In this document: in pieces, positions 5,916-15,156 of the stretch | Numbering within the stretch: position 1 is the stretch's first letter | Layout: each line of letters begins with the position of its first letter | Origin: Clostridiales bacterium | GTDB taxonomy: Bacteria; Bacillota; Clostridia; Monoglobales; Monoglobaceae | Length of the DNA stretch: 64,000 bases | Assembly: GCA_019419865.1 (NCBI GenBank) | Contig: JAHZIG010000007.1 | Span: 1-64,000 of the forward strand | Direction: 5' to 3' | The notes under the pieces: generated by a model | The model's database searches: none | Told to the model about the DNA's origin: nothing | What the model saw: the letters and a program-made list of their open reading frames with translations, nothing else | Position numbers and translations under genes: made by a program

Positions 5916-8900
5916 ATGTTAAAACAGATAAAACGTATTTTAGGTTTAGTATTATCGGGTTCGGTTTTGCTGACGTCGCTTGCGACCCCTGTATTGGCGG
6001 ACGAGTCTTATACAGTCGAGGCGACGGAAACGTCGGAGGGACTTCCCGCGCCGTACGCCGATCAAAGCGAAGCGGCGAACGGTTTGCCGGAATATGCGCC
6101 GGACGAAAACGAGATCGAGGCGCAATACGACGAGCCCGAGTATTTAGACGGGGGTGCGGAAGAGACCGTTTCGCTCGCGTCCACGCTTTATTATACTTAC
6201 GGTCCTCTTACATATACAATAACGAGCTCTAATGAAATAACTATAACCGATTGCGAGACGAGCGCTACGTCCGTTGATATACCGTCTGAGATTGATGGGA
6301 TTCCTGTCACGAGTATAGGCGACAGCGCATTTTCTGGATGTAACAGTTTAACAAGCATAGTAGTACCCGGAAGCGTAAAAGATATAGGAGAAAATGCGTT
6401 TAGTAAATGCATAAGTTTAAAAGAGGCAATATTGGAAGAAGGCATAGAGACGATAGGTATTAGAGCATTTAGTGAATGTAAAGGACTGGAGAAAGCAAGT
6501 CTGCCATCAAGTTTGAAGAGTATAGGGATTTATGCGTTTTACGTATGTTCATCTTTAAAAGAGATAAATATTCCAAGCGGTAAAATAGGTGTTTCTGCGT
6601 TTGATGGATGTTCAGAATTGTTAAGTGTAACAATAGGAAACGGAGTAACAACTATAGGCGGTAGTGCGTTTTCTGGGTGCAATAGCTTAACAAATATAAA
6701 TATACCGAATAGTGTAACGAGCATAGGATACTATGCATTTAACAGCTGTAGCAGCTTAACGGAAATAACGGTATCAGGAGATAACGCAAATTATTCAAGT
6801 TATGGAGGGATACTGTTTAACAAAGCGAGGACGGAGATAATAAGGGTACCGCAACAATATAGCGGAACATATAACATACCGAATACAGTAGAGACGATAA
6901 CGTCGTCTGCTTTCAGCGGATGTAAAAGTTTAACAGGAGTAAGTATACCATCGAGCGTAAAGGAGATGGGAGGTTCTGCGTTTTACTCATGTTCAAACTT
7001 GCAAAGTGTATCAATAGCAGAGGGTTTAGACACATTGACGGATTATGCGTTTTCTGGGTGCAGCAGTTTAATCAATATAGCCATACCAAGCAGCATAGAA
7101 AGCATAGAAGAAAGAGCGTTTGCATCTTGCTCATCTTTAAAAGAAGTACACTACGCGGGTACGGAAGACAGCTGGGGAAGGGTGAGTATAAGCTCCGGAA
7201 ACGATCCGCTTTTAAACGCGACGATATATTTCGGTTCGATATATGTTCCGTCTCAGACGCCGGAGGGCGAGGATATCTCATATTCCAAGAACCGGTTTTA
7301 TCCGAGCGCGGTCAGGATGGGCTATCCTGGTTTCGCGTGGAGCGTCGATAAAGAACTGCCGGGCACGCCGGCTTCCGCGTCCGCGTCTTCGCAGTATAAG
7401 CAGGAGCTTAAGGCATGGGCGAACGAGTTCGGATACGGCGATCTTTTTACGGATTATAACATAGAGAGGATAATCTCGGGAGATCTGAAGTATTGTATGC
7501 CGGTCGTATTGGCGTCGGACGGAGGAAATTATAAGGACGAGAGTCTTACGGTAGCCGAGCAGATGAGGGATTTGATCTTTATGTCGTCTTTGTATAATAG
7601 TGTAGACGACTGGAGAGTAAATTATTTAGGGTACAAGTTCGACAATAGAAGGAGTCAGAACGAGCTTATCGATATTTATAACAGAGTGCCCGAGATAGTC
7701 GAACAGTATCAGAATTACGAAAACGAGGTGGGACACAATCCGCTGTTTTCGACCGCGGGCAGCGCGTCAAACTTCTACTCGCACAGCACGGCGAGCGGTC
7801 TGACAGCCGCGAAGACGATAAATGGGAATATAAGCGATCTGATAAAAGCCGGAAACATATATCTGTTTGTGGACAGGTTAGACGGGATCAAGCTGCCCGG
7901 GTCAATCAGAAGTTACGAGAGTCTGCTCGATCTGGGAGGCGCGGCGACCAAGTTTGCGGGTTCGGTCTTGGATTATGTACAGCTCTTTACTGCCGAGGAT
8001 AAGTTCATGGGATATATAGACTTCTGCGCGTCCGCGCTTACCGGTAGATTGGGCGCGTTCTCAAAGGCGTTCGACACCGCGTGGGAGCTGCTCAGGAGCG
8101 GCGGAAAGACGAACGTATTCTTTGCGCACTATTATTTGTCTCAGGATCCGGATTATCTGAACAAGTATTTCGACATAGACGGTTCGGGGAATATGCAGCT
8201 CAGTTTTTATAAGATAAACGCGAATCAGGATTGGCGCGAATACGCCAAGGATTCAAAACTGCAAGCCGCCATAGAACAAACCTTACAGCTTTCGATGTCC
8301 GGCTTATTGGCGGTAGGACAGGAGGAGCAAAAGACGATAATATTCTATTCTTCGCTTATGAGGAGCATGGAGGAGTTTGATTCCACGGCGCTCAGGAGGA
8401 ATATGATAGAGTATCTGGCGGGAGCTTTAAGCGACAGTCCTAATACATATTCGACGATGCTGAAAATAGCGTGTCCCGTAGACGTAGAGCTGTACGATAT
8501 GGATAATAACCTCGCGGCGTCCGTAAAGGGCGGAGAGGTCAGCGTAACGGAAGGGTATAATATCGGCGCGTATACTATGGAAGAGGAGAACGACGTAAAG
8601 GTACTGCTCCTGCCGTCGGGCGCCGACTACCGCTTGAAACTGCTGGGAACCGACAGCGGAGATATGGATATAACGCTATCCGAGCTTGACGAAAACGGCG
8701 GACAGGTAAAACAGATCAAGTTTGAAGACGTGCCGTTGGAGACGGATAAGGTTTTTGAAACGGGGATAACGGACGCGGAAGAAATAAATTCGACCGACGA
8801 TATTGCCTTAACGGTTGTCGAAGGGGGCGTTCAGTCGGAGGAGATAAAGCCGGATATTTTAAAAATATATGAAGCGGATCAGGATGAAAATATCGATATA

Positions 8901-11159
8901 CCCGCTGAGAAAATCAATTTGAGTATGCAGGAATCCGAGCTGACTATCGGAAAGGTAAACCGAGTTACGGCGGAAATCCTGCCCGCAGACCATACGGATA
9001 AGATCGTATGGAGCAGCAGCGACCCGGAGATAATATCTGTCGATCAATACGGCGCAGTACTGGCGAATTATCCGGGAAGCGCGACGATCACGGCCGCTAC
9101 TGAAGACGGAAGCGTTTTTGCGGAAATAGAGCTTACGGCGACGGCGACTATAGAGAGAGTGTCTCTCAGCGCGTCGAGGCTGTATATGTCCGTCGGAGAG
9201 AGTCAAAAGATCGAGGGCGTCGCGGAATATACTGACGGAAGCTCGGGTACTGTCAGATTCGATTCCAGCGATCCGGAGGTCGTAGAGGTGGACGCCGACG
9301 GCAACGTCACAGCGGTCTCGGAGGGCGAGGCTACAATTGTGGCGACGTCGGAAAACAGCCTTGTAAGGGGATATTGCGAGGCGTATGTAAGTCCTTATGT
9401 CGAGACCGAAGCTTCGTCGGTCGTTTTGGAACCTAAAGAGGCGGAGATCAAAATATATGACGTCTTAGACTTAAACGCCGCGCTCGAGCCGCAGGGTTGT
9501 TCGGATACGATTACATGGAGCTCGTCGGACAACAGCGTCGCCGAGGTATTTTCGGGAAAAGTCAGAGGAATTTCCGAGGGTAGCGCCGTTATTACCGCGA
9601 CAGCCGGAAGCGGCGCGTCTGATACGGCGGTTATCAATGTCGTAATGCCCGACGAGGTGGGCAAAGCGGCGGAAGCGATCGGCAAGATACCGGAAATCAT
9701 CGGTACGGATACAAAAGAAACAATCGACGGCGCGGCCGAGGAGTACGAAGCTCTGTCGGCTCAGTATCAGCTTTTGGTCGGACAGGACCTGAAAAATAAA
9801 TTGGACGACGCTAAGAAAGTATTAAACGCCGCGCAGCTGATAAGCGAACTTCCCGAGGCCGAAGAGATCGCGCTGACGGACGAGGATGCGGTAAATGAAG
9901 CGAACAGAGCGTACATAATGCTTTACGAGGATAGGCAAAAATTACTCGATCCGGAGCTTAAATCCAAATTAAATGCCGTTTTAAAGCAGTTTAACGCGCT
10001 TAAGACTGAGCATGACCAAGAGGAACAAGAAAAAGAGGACGCCGCTAAAGCGCAAGAAGTTACGGAGTTAATAAACGCTTTGCCGGAAACGGTTACAATA
10101 GACGATTCGCAGCAAATATTTCATGCAAAGACCGCGTATGATTCGCTGACGGATAGTCAAAAAAGCATGGTTGACGATGCGGCGGTCGAAAGATTAAATG
10201 AAAAATATGATCGGCTAATGGAACTATTTAATCCGTCGCCAACTGCGACGCCGATTCCAACGCAGACGCCCGAGCCAACTGAGACTCCGGCTCCTACGTC
10301 AACGCCTGAACCTACGGCGACTGCAACGGCGGCTCCGACAGAAGCGCCAACAGCGACGTCGACTCCAACGTCAACACCCGAGCCCACGGCGACGCCTGAA
10401 CCAACGGCGACGGCTCCAACATCTACGCCGACAGCAACGGCTACAGCAACACCAATGCCGACGCAGACGCCCGCGCCAACAGCAACAGCAGCGCCAACTG
10501 CGACAATAGAGCCGACGGCAACGCCGGACGCTACAGCAACGACGGCTCCAACCGAAGAGCCAACGCCTACAGCGACTGCAACTGCAACACCCGAGCCCAC
10601 GGCGACTATAGAACCGACAGCGACGCCGGGCGCAACAGCAACGGCTACGGCGACAATAGAGCCAACGGCGACGCCAATCGCGACGGCAACGGCCGCTCCG
10701 ACAGAAGCACCTACGGCGACGCCGACAGCGACGGCAACTGCGGCTCCTACAGACGAGCCAACGCCGACTGCGACTGCAACCGCAACGGCTGCGCCAACGG
10801 AAGCTCCGACGGCAAGTCCTACGGCGACCGCGATCCCAACGCAAACGCCTGAGCCAACGGCTACTGCGACGCCCACGTCAACGCCCGAACCTACGGCGAC
10901 TCCGGATCCGGATTGGTCGGTTTCGGAAATTGAAAACGGGGCGATAATCGTAACGGCTCCGACGGATACGTCTACGGGAGAGGAAAACTATCTTTACGTC
11001 GCTGAATATATCGACGAGGGTATTCTTGAGGATATAGAGATATTCAGATTCACGACCGAAGCTGACAGGACGGAGTATGTTTTTGAACCGAATAGGATAG
11101 TCGAGGACGAACACGTTCGTATTATGCTTTGGGATTGCGCTATGAGGCCGCTTATCTAA
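5916..11159 (+). CDS. Giant secreted BspA-type leucine-rich-repeat / Ig-like / PT-repeat surface protein
   Basis: 1747 residues with a signal peptide (residues 1-28, cleavage near PVLADES). Order of parts: BspA-like LRR_5 repeats (about 118-411; unit like [18 protein letters not shown]); a unique region of unknown fold (about 440-880); three bacterial Ig-like Big_2 domains (about 1000-1075, 1080-1160, 1165-1243, each with WSSSD or FDSSD); three helical repeats of about 60 residues with an [14 protein letters not shown] motif (about 1245-1435); a Pro-Thr-Ala stalk (about 1440-1662); and a C-terminal domain ending [10 protein letters not shown], shared with other proteins here. No LPXTG or SLH anchor is visible. 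The likely role is adhesion or host/plant-surface interaction. Start supported by GGGAGAGG. A terminator follows. Confidence 0.9.
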   Translation: MLKQIKRILGLVLSGSVLLTSLATPVLADESYTVEATETSEGLPAPYADQSEAANGLPEYAPDENEIEAQYDEPEYLDGGAEETVSLASTLYYTYGPLTYTITSSNEITITDCETSATSVDIPSEIDGIPVTSIGDSAFSGCNSLTSIVVPGSVKDIGENAFSKCISLKEAILEEGIETIGIRAFSECKGLEKASLPSSLKSIGIYAFYVCSSLKEINIPSGKIGVSAFDGCSELLSVTIGNGVTTIGGSAFSGCNSLTNINIPNSVTSIGYYAFNSCSSLTEITVSGDNANYSSYGGILFNKARTEIIRVPQQYSGTYNIPNTVETITSSAFSGCKSLTGVSIPSSVKEMGGSAFYSCSNLQSVSIAEGLDTLTDYAFSGCSSLINIAIPSSIESIEERAFASCSSLKEVHYAGTEDSWGRVSISSGNDPLLNATIYFGSIYVPSQTPEGEDISYSKNRFYPSAVRMGYPGFAWSVDKELPGTPASASASSQYKQELKAWANEFGYGDLFTDYNIERIISGDLKYCMPVVLASDGGNYKDESLTVAEQMRDLIFMSSLYNSVDDWRVNYLGYKFDNRRSQNELIDIYNRVPEIVEQYQNYENEVGHNPLFSTAGSASNFYSHSTASGLTAAKTINGNISDLIKAGNIYLFVDRLDGIKLPGSIRSYESLLDLGGAATKFAGSVLDYVQLFTAEDKFMGYIDFCASALTGRLGAFSKAFDTAWELLRSGGKTNVFFAHYYLSQDPDYLNKYFDIDGSGNMQLSFYKINANQDWREYAKDSKLQAAIEQTLQLSMSGLLAVGQEEQKTIIFYSSLMRSMEEFDSTALRRNMIEYLAGALSDSPNTYSTMLKIACPVDVELYDMDNNLAASVKGGEVSVTEGYNIGAYTMEEENDVKVLLLPSGADYRLKLLGTDSGDMDITLSELDENGGQVKQIKFEDVPLETDKVFETGITDAEEINSTDDIALTVVEGGVQSEEIKPDILKIYEADQDENIDIPAEKINLSMQESELTIGKVNRVTAEILPADHTDKIVWSSSDPEIISVDQYGAVLANYPGSATITAATEDGSVFAEIELTATATIERVSLSASRLYMSVGESQKIEGVAEYTDGSSGTVRFDSSDPEVVEVDADGNVTAVSEGEATIVATSENSLVRGYCEAYVSPYVETEASSVVLEPKEAEIKIYDVLDLNAALEPQGCSDTITWSSSDNSVAEVFSGKVRGISEGSAVITATAGSGASDTAVINVVMPDEVGKAAEAIGKIPEIIGTDTKETIDGAAEEYEALSAQYQLLVGQDLKNKLDDAKKVLNAAQLISELPEAEEIALTDEDAVNEANRAYIMLYEDRQKLLDPELKSKLNAVLKQFNALKTEHDQEEQEKEDAAKAQEVTELINALPETVTIDDSQQIFHAKTAYDSLTDSQKSMVDDAAVERLNEKYDRLMELFNPSPTATPIPTQTPEPTETPAPTSTPEPTATATAAPTEAPTATSTPTSTPEPTATPEPTATAPTSTPTATATATPMPTQTPAPTATAAPTATIEPTATPDATATTAPTEEPTPTATATATPEPTATIEPTATPGATATATATIEPTATPIATATAAPTEAPTATPTATATAAPTDEPTPTATATATAAPTEAPTASPTATAIPTQTPEPTATATPTSTPEPTATPDPDWSVSEIENGAIIVTAPTDTSTGEENYLYVAEYIDEGILEDIEIFRFTTEADRTEYVFEPNRIVEDEHVRIMLWDCAMRPLI
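10234..10905 (+). repeat. Low-complexity Pro/Thr/Ala coding repeat
   Basis: About 670 bp of degenerate tandem units encoding TATPEPT / [14 protein letters not shown] peptides. The repeat creates long spurious reading frames on the minus strand rich in Val-Gly-Ala. In the protein it is a stiff, probably O-glycosylated stalk. Copy number is likely variable by recombination or slippage. Confidence 0.85.
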
Positions 11160-11200
11160 GGAACTAATAACTACGCAAGAACAAGAATATAAATGATTTT

Positions 11201-11243
11201 AAAGCGGATCGCCGAGGGTTTTACGGCGGTCCGCTTTTGATTT
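11201..11243 (+). terminator. Intrinsic terminator
   Basis: AAAGCGGA.CGCCG pairs with CGGCG.TCCGCTTT, followed by a T-rich TTTGATTTC tail, after the giant surface-protein gene. Confidence 0.75.
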
Positions 11244-11311
11244 CGGACATGTAATAATATCCATAAGTTTAGCATAAAATTAACTAATACTAAACTTAGG
11301 ATGTGTTGTTA

Positions 11312-12079
11312 ATGTTTTACGCGATCAAGAAAAATACTTTGATTTTTGCGGTTTGCGCGGCGGCGCTTATAATAGCCGCTTCTATCGTTATGATCAAAAA
11401 TTTTACGCAGTCTCCGACCGAGTATGAACAGAGCGCGGCGACGTCGGCCGAGAGCGGCAGGGTTATACTTATCGACGCCGGACACGGCGGTATTGACGGC
11501 GGCGCGTCGGTGGACGGAGTGTTGGAGAAGGATATTAATTTAAAAATAGCGTCGATTTTAAGCGATTATATAAATATAGGCGGAGACTGCGCCGTTATGA
11601 CTCGGGAGAGCGACGTATCTCTGGGAAAAGAAAGCGGCGATACCGTCAGAGGGCAAAAGCGGAACGATTTAAAGGCCCGGGTCGATATGATGGGGTCGAC
11701 CGGCGCGGATATCATGGTCAGCATACATATGAATAAGTTCGAGCAATCCCAATATAGAGGCGCGCAGGTAATATACGCCGAGAACGTTGAAGACAGTATG
11801 TATCTTGCCGAGAGTATCCAGACGGCGCTAAGAGAAATCGATCCTGAGAACGAGAGACAGATCAAGAAAAACGAGACCGGAGTGTATCTGCTCAAAAACG
11901 CGACGATCCCGTCCGTCATAGTTGAATGCGGGTTTATGTCTAATCCGGAAGAACTGAGTTTATTGCAAAGCGAGGAGTATCAAAAAAAGATCGCCATGTC
12001 GATTTACAAGGGAATAGAGCGGTATTATAGTTCAGCAAACGAAAGCGGTGGAGCGGCGAATGATCTTGGTTCGCAATAA
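11312..12079 (+). CDS. cwlD: N-acetylmuramoyl-L-alanine amidase CwlD (spore cortex)
   Basis: A 255-residue Amidase_3 enzyme that removes the stem peptide from muramic acid during sporulation, the first step of muramic-delta-lactam formation in cortex peptidoglycan. An uncleaved membrane segment at residues 8-28 anchors it. The zinc ligands are recognisable: His in IDAGHGGIDGGAS, Glu in VLEKDIN and His in SIHMNKF. The catalytic Glu is in VIVECGFMSNPEE. Length is close to Bacillus CwlD. ATG 11312 is preferred (AGGA about 11 bases upstream); an in-frame GTG at 11303 is the alternative. No sporulation partner such as PdaA is adjacent. A terminator shared with the convergent BspA gene follows. Confidence 0.9.
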   Translation: MFYAIKKNTLIFAVCAAALIIAASIVMIKNFTQSPTEYEQSAATSAESGRVILIDAGHGGIDGGASVDGVLEKDINLKIASILSDYINIGGDCAVMTRESDVSLGKESGDTVRGQKRNDLKARVDMMGSTGADIMVSIHMNKFEQSQYRGAQVIYAENVEDSMYLAESIQTALREIDPENERQIKKNETGVYLLKNATIPSVIVECGFMSNPEELSLLQSEEYQKKIAMSIYKGIERYYSSANESGGAANDLGSQ

Positions 12080-12143
12080 TAGCCGCGCCTCGAGCTTTTG
12101 GATACATTATATATAATTAAGATCTGTTTATAACATAACAAAA

Positions 12144-12177
12144 AAGAACGCTTGCGATTGGAGTTGCAGCGTTCTTG
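12144..12177. terminator. Bidirectional intrinsic terminator
   Basis: AAGAACGCT and AGCGTTCTT form a perfect 9-bp stem with a 16-base loop. T-rich tails on both strands (strongest on the minus strand) serve the convergent cwlD and BspA genes. No gene is seen in the rest of the 12080-12288 gap. Confidence 0.8.
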
Positions 12178-12288
12178 TTATTATATGGTCGAAAATATGA
12201 GACCTGATCACATACCTCGACATACTGCGCTGTGTATATACGGCGTATAAACGCGTTTTGACGCTGCGCGCATATGTAAGGACCGCGG

Positions 12289-13401
12289 CTAATTGACGGT
12301 CAGCTCGATCGGATCTTCAAGCGGTGAGAGAGATTCGAGACTCTCCCATATAAAAAGTTTAAGCGTCGGGTTTTCGCCCGCGTCGATATTCACGGTTATT
12401 TTTTGCTCCTCGTCATTCTTAGCGGAGTAATCGATCGTTTTAATATCTCTGACGCAGTTTGCTTCGGCGTCCGCATACGCCGCGAGGACTATCTTAGCGT
12501 CGGTAATGTCGTAGCCGGTGTAATTGGATACTAAAAGCTCGAACGCGTACCCGCCGTCGGCCTCTTCGGTAACGGAAGAGATCTTCGCGTCTATATACAA
12601 GTACCAAAATTCAAGGTTGTTTGCCTCGGCGTATTCCTCGGCGCAAGAACCGCCTCTCCCGATTATAGTTATGTCGTAATTTTCAATGCCAAACGCGTTG
12701 TCTGCTATAGATTTAACGTTGGGCGGGATCGTAACGCGGGCGCGGCAATTTGCAAACATACTGTCGCCGATCGAGCTTAGCCCTCTCCCGATTTTTATGT
12801 TTTCGAGATTGGAACAATCGGCGAACGCTCCTATCCCGGTGTTTTTTACGCTGTCAGGAATTTCTAACGCTTTCAGCGCTACGCAGTTTGCGAACGCATA
12901 GTCGCCGATATTTACGACGCCGTCCGGAATAGTTACGCCGTCCAGCCATTCGCAGTCATAAAAGGCGTAGTCGGCTATCGTCGCGGTTCCCGGTCTTATC
13001 TCTCTTGATTCGTATATGACGTATGGAAAATCCGTGTTATCCCTACATTCGATCAGGCAATTGCCTATGTAGAGCAGTGAATCGCTCCAATTATCATCAT
13101 TGTTATAGTACGCGGTGTTGGCGAAAGCCGATCTGCCAATATCGGATACGCTGTCCGGGAGTTCGATCCAATCGAGTTTTTCGCAGGCCGAAAAAGCGCC
13201 GTCGCCTATGGATACTACGCCGTCTTCTACGGTCAAGCTCTCGAGGCCGCAGTAATAGAAGGCTTCGCCGCCTATTGTTCTGACGGAGGACGGAATAGTT
13301 ATATCCGTTAAGGAGCCGCACTGCACAAAAGCGCCGTCGCCTATGTATTTGATATTTTGCGGGAGTTGGATACCGGAAAGTTTACCGCACCCAAAAAACA
13401 T
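12289..13401 (-). CDS. C-terminal fragment of a BspA-type LRR surface protein (frameshifted)
   Basis: Downstream part of the gene that begins at 14843. Its frame is open from about 13515, though the first ATG is 13401. It encodes roughly nine more LRR_5 repeats (units like NIGDYAFANCVALKALEIPDS) and a C-terminal beta-rich domain (about the last 100 residues) ending KLFIWESLESLSPL. That ending matches the C-terminal module of the proteins at 5916, 37214 and 47488. The reading frame is joined to the upstream fragment by a single missing base near 13514-13518. There is no ribosome site before ATG 13401, so independent translation is unlikely. Confidence 0.8.
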   Translation of the reverse strand: MFFGCGKLSGIQLPQNIKYIGDGAFVQCGSLTDITIPSSVRTIGGEAFYYCGLESLTVEDGVVSIGDGAFSACEKLDWIELPDSVSDIGRSAFANTAYYNNDDNWSDSLLYIGNCLIECRDNTDFPYVIYESREIRPGTATIADYAFYDCEWLDGVTIPDGVVNIGDYAFANCVALKALEIPDSVKNTGIGAFADCSNLENIKIGRGLSSIGDSMFANCRARVTIPPNVKSIADNAFGIENYDITIIGRGGSCAEEYAEANNLEFWYLYIDAKISSVTEEADGGYAFELLVSNYTGYDITDAKIVLAAYADAEANCVRDIKTIDYSAKNDEEQKITVNIDAGENPTLKLFIWESLESLSPLEDPIELTVN

Positions 13402-13505
13402 TCCCGTACTAACGCCGGGCAGTCCGGTTCCGATTTGCGCGTTTTCGAGAGCCGAGCACGATCTAAAAGCGTATTCTCCGACGCGTTCGACGCTGTCCGG
13501 GATCG

Positions 13506-14843
13506 TTATATCGTAAGGTTTGCGCAGCCGTAAAACGCGTGATCGGCGATCGACCTCGTATCCGGTCTTATCTCATAGCCGCCGCTTATCCCGATGTCCG
13601 CTTGGATCAAGCAGTCGCCGATATACAAAACGTCGTCGGTCCAGTTTGCCGGGTCTTTATAATACGCGGTACCCGCAAAAGCGGATTCGCCTATATCGAT
13701 CGCTCCGCCGGGAAGAATTATTTCAGAGAGGTCGGTACATGAACTAAACGCGCGTTCGCAAATTTCGGTAACGCTTTCGGGTATGGTTATGCTCTTCAAC
13801 GCCGGACATGATGAAAAAGAGAGTTTGCCGATATACGTAAGGCCGGAGCCGAACTCGACGTCGGCGAGCGAGGAGCAGTCTTCAAAAGCGCCGTCCTGGA
13901 TCTCGGCCGCGCCGTCGGGGATCTTTATAACGGTCAAACTGTCGCAATTCCAAAACGCGTTTTCTCCGATAGAGGTCACAGGCGTGTCTTGGATACTATC
14001 CGGTATCTCTAATTCGATCGGGGAGCCGGTATATCCGCTTATGGTCGCTTCGCCGTCGTTTATCGCGTATATTAACGCGCAATCCGCGTCCGGGATGGAA
14101 TAGGTAAAATTGAGCTTGCTGAGCAGAACCGAATTGTTTTCGCCAATATTTAGGTTATTCCAGCGATCGTGTCCGGCGTTATAGATCGCTCTGTCCAGCC
14201 GGCCGCAATTTTCAAAGACCTCGGAGCCTATATCTGTCACTCCGCCGCCGATAGTAACGCCGATCAATTGAGAATTATCGTAAAAAGCCCTGTCGCCTAT
14301 ACTCACTACGCTGTCGGGAATAATTATCCTCGGCGCGAGCGAGCATGAACGAAACGCGCTTTCGCCTATATATTTAACTCCTTCGGGGATAGCGGCGCTT
14401 CTGAGATAGGAGCAGCCGTAGAACGCGTAGTCGCCTATGCGTTCAACGCTGTCCGGAATCGTTATCCCACTGAGTTTTTCGCAATTGTAAAAGGCGCGGT
14501 CGCCAATAGAGGTAACGCTGTCGGGAATTTCTATGCTTTCAAGATCGTTTAGCTCTGAAAAGGAATTGGCGCCTATGGATACGACCGGCGATCCATTTAT
14601 CTCGGACGGTATTTGGACAGATACGGCGTCTTCACTGCAATCCGTTATTTCTATTCCATAGGGATATATTTGATAACTTAAATATTCATATGAGCCGTAT
14701 GAAACGGAGCTTTGATCCAAATTTATTTGAACGAGGCTAATATCTTTGGCGTCCTGAGCGGCCGCTGCGCCTACGGAAGGGATCAGCGCGGTCGTCAAGG
14801 TAAAACTACATATGATTTTTACTATATTTTTTGATATTTTCAT
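13506..14843 (-). CDS. N-terminal fragment of a secreted BspA-type LRR protein (frameshifted)
   Basis: 445 codons from ATG 14843 (GGTGGAGGG ribosome site), starting with a signal peptide (residues 1-26, ending GAAAAQ). About twelve BspA LRR_5 units of 23 residues follow, with an insert around residues 215-260 where a degenerate unit leads into a second LRR block. The frame stops at TAA in the middle of a repeat (..GCANLTI). The next frame continues with ITIPDSVERVGEYAF, so one base was lost within CTTACGATATAACG. The complete protein would be about 850 residues. BspA proteins are surface adhesins in gut and oral bacteria. The promoter TTGACA-N18-TATAAT lies about 30 bases upstream. Confidence 0.85.
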   Translation of the reverse strand: MKISKNIVKIICSFTLTTALIPSVGAAAAQDAKDISLVQINLDQSSVSYGSYEYLSYQIYPYGIEITDCSEDAVSVQIPSEINGSPVVSIGANSFSELNDLESIEIPDSVTSIGDRAFYNCEKLSGITIPDSVERIGDYAFYGCSYLRSAAIPEGVKYIGESAFRSCSLAPRIIIPDSVVSIGDRAFYDNSQLIGVTIGGGVTDIGSEVFENCGRLDRAIYNAGHDRWNNLNIGENNSVLLSKLNFTYSIPDADCALIYAINDGEATISGYTGSPIELEIPDSIQDTPVTSIGENAFWNCDSLTVIKIPDGAAEIQDGAFEDCSSLADVEFGSGLTYIGKLSFSSCPALKSITIPESVTEICERAFSSCTDLSEIILPGGAIDIGESAFAGTAYYKDPANWTDDVLYIGDCLIQADIGISGGYEIRPDTRSIADHAFYGCANLTI

Positions 14844-14872
14844 AATAACCCTCCACCGTAATAATTTATAAT

Positions 14873-14902
14873 ATTATAACATGTTTTAGATATATATGTC
14901 AA
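14873..14902 (-). promoter_or_regulatory. Promoter of the frameshifted BspA gene
   Basis: Minus strand TTGACA (14902-14897), 18-base spacer, TATAAT (14878-14873). The remaining gap to 15047 is A/T-rich with no gene seen. Confidence 0.75.
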
Positions 14903-15047
14903 ATAAAAATGACAACTTATGTTTAGTGTTGCTGTAAAATATTGAATTTTCGATAGAGATACTATTGTTTTTTAGTTATAAATGCTTTTTTTGTTATAGT
15001 AATAGCGGAATCTATTATTATCTTACGTTTAAGTTTAAGCCCATATA

Positions 15048-15087
15048 TAAAAAATACGTCTTAAACGCCGCGCTGGCGCTTAAGACG
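15048..15087 (-). terminator. Intrinsic terminator after the SLH gene
   Basis: On the minus strand CGTCTTAAGCGCC pairs with GGCGTTTAAGACG, followed by a TATTTTTTA tail. Confidence 0.8.
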
Positions 15088-15156
15088 CAACTAATAGGAG
15101 TTTTAACAGCGTCCGATGTAATTTGGATCACAGCGGAAACTGCTTAGTTAACAGTT

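Noticed and set aside
10157..10876. Long minus-strand frame rich in Val, Gly and Ala
   Set aside because: It is the complement of the Pro-Thr-Ala coding repeat; no ribosome site and pure low complexity.
10234..10905. CRISPR array
   Set aside because: Repeats are short, degenerate, in frame and coding, with no spacers; no cas genes are in the window.
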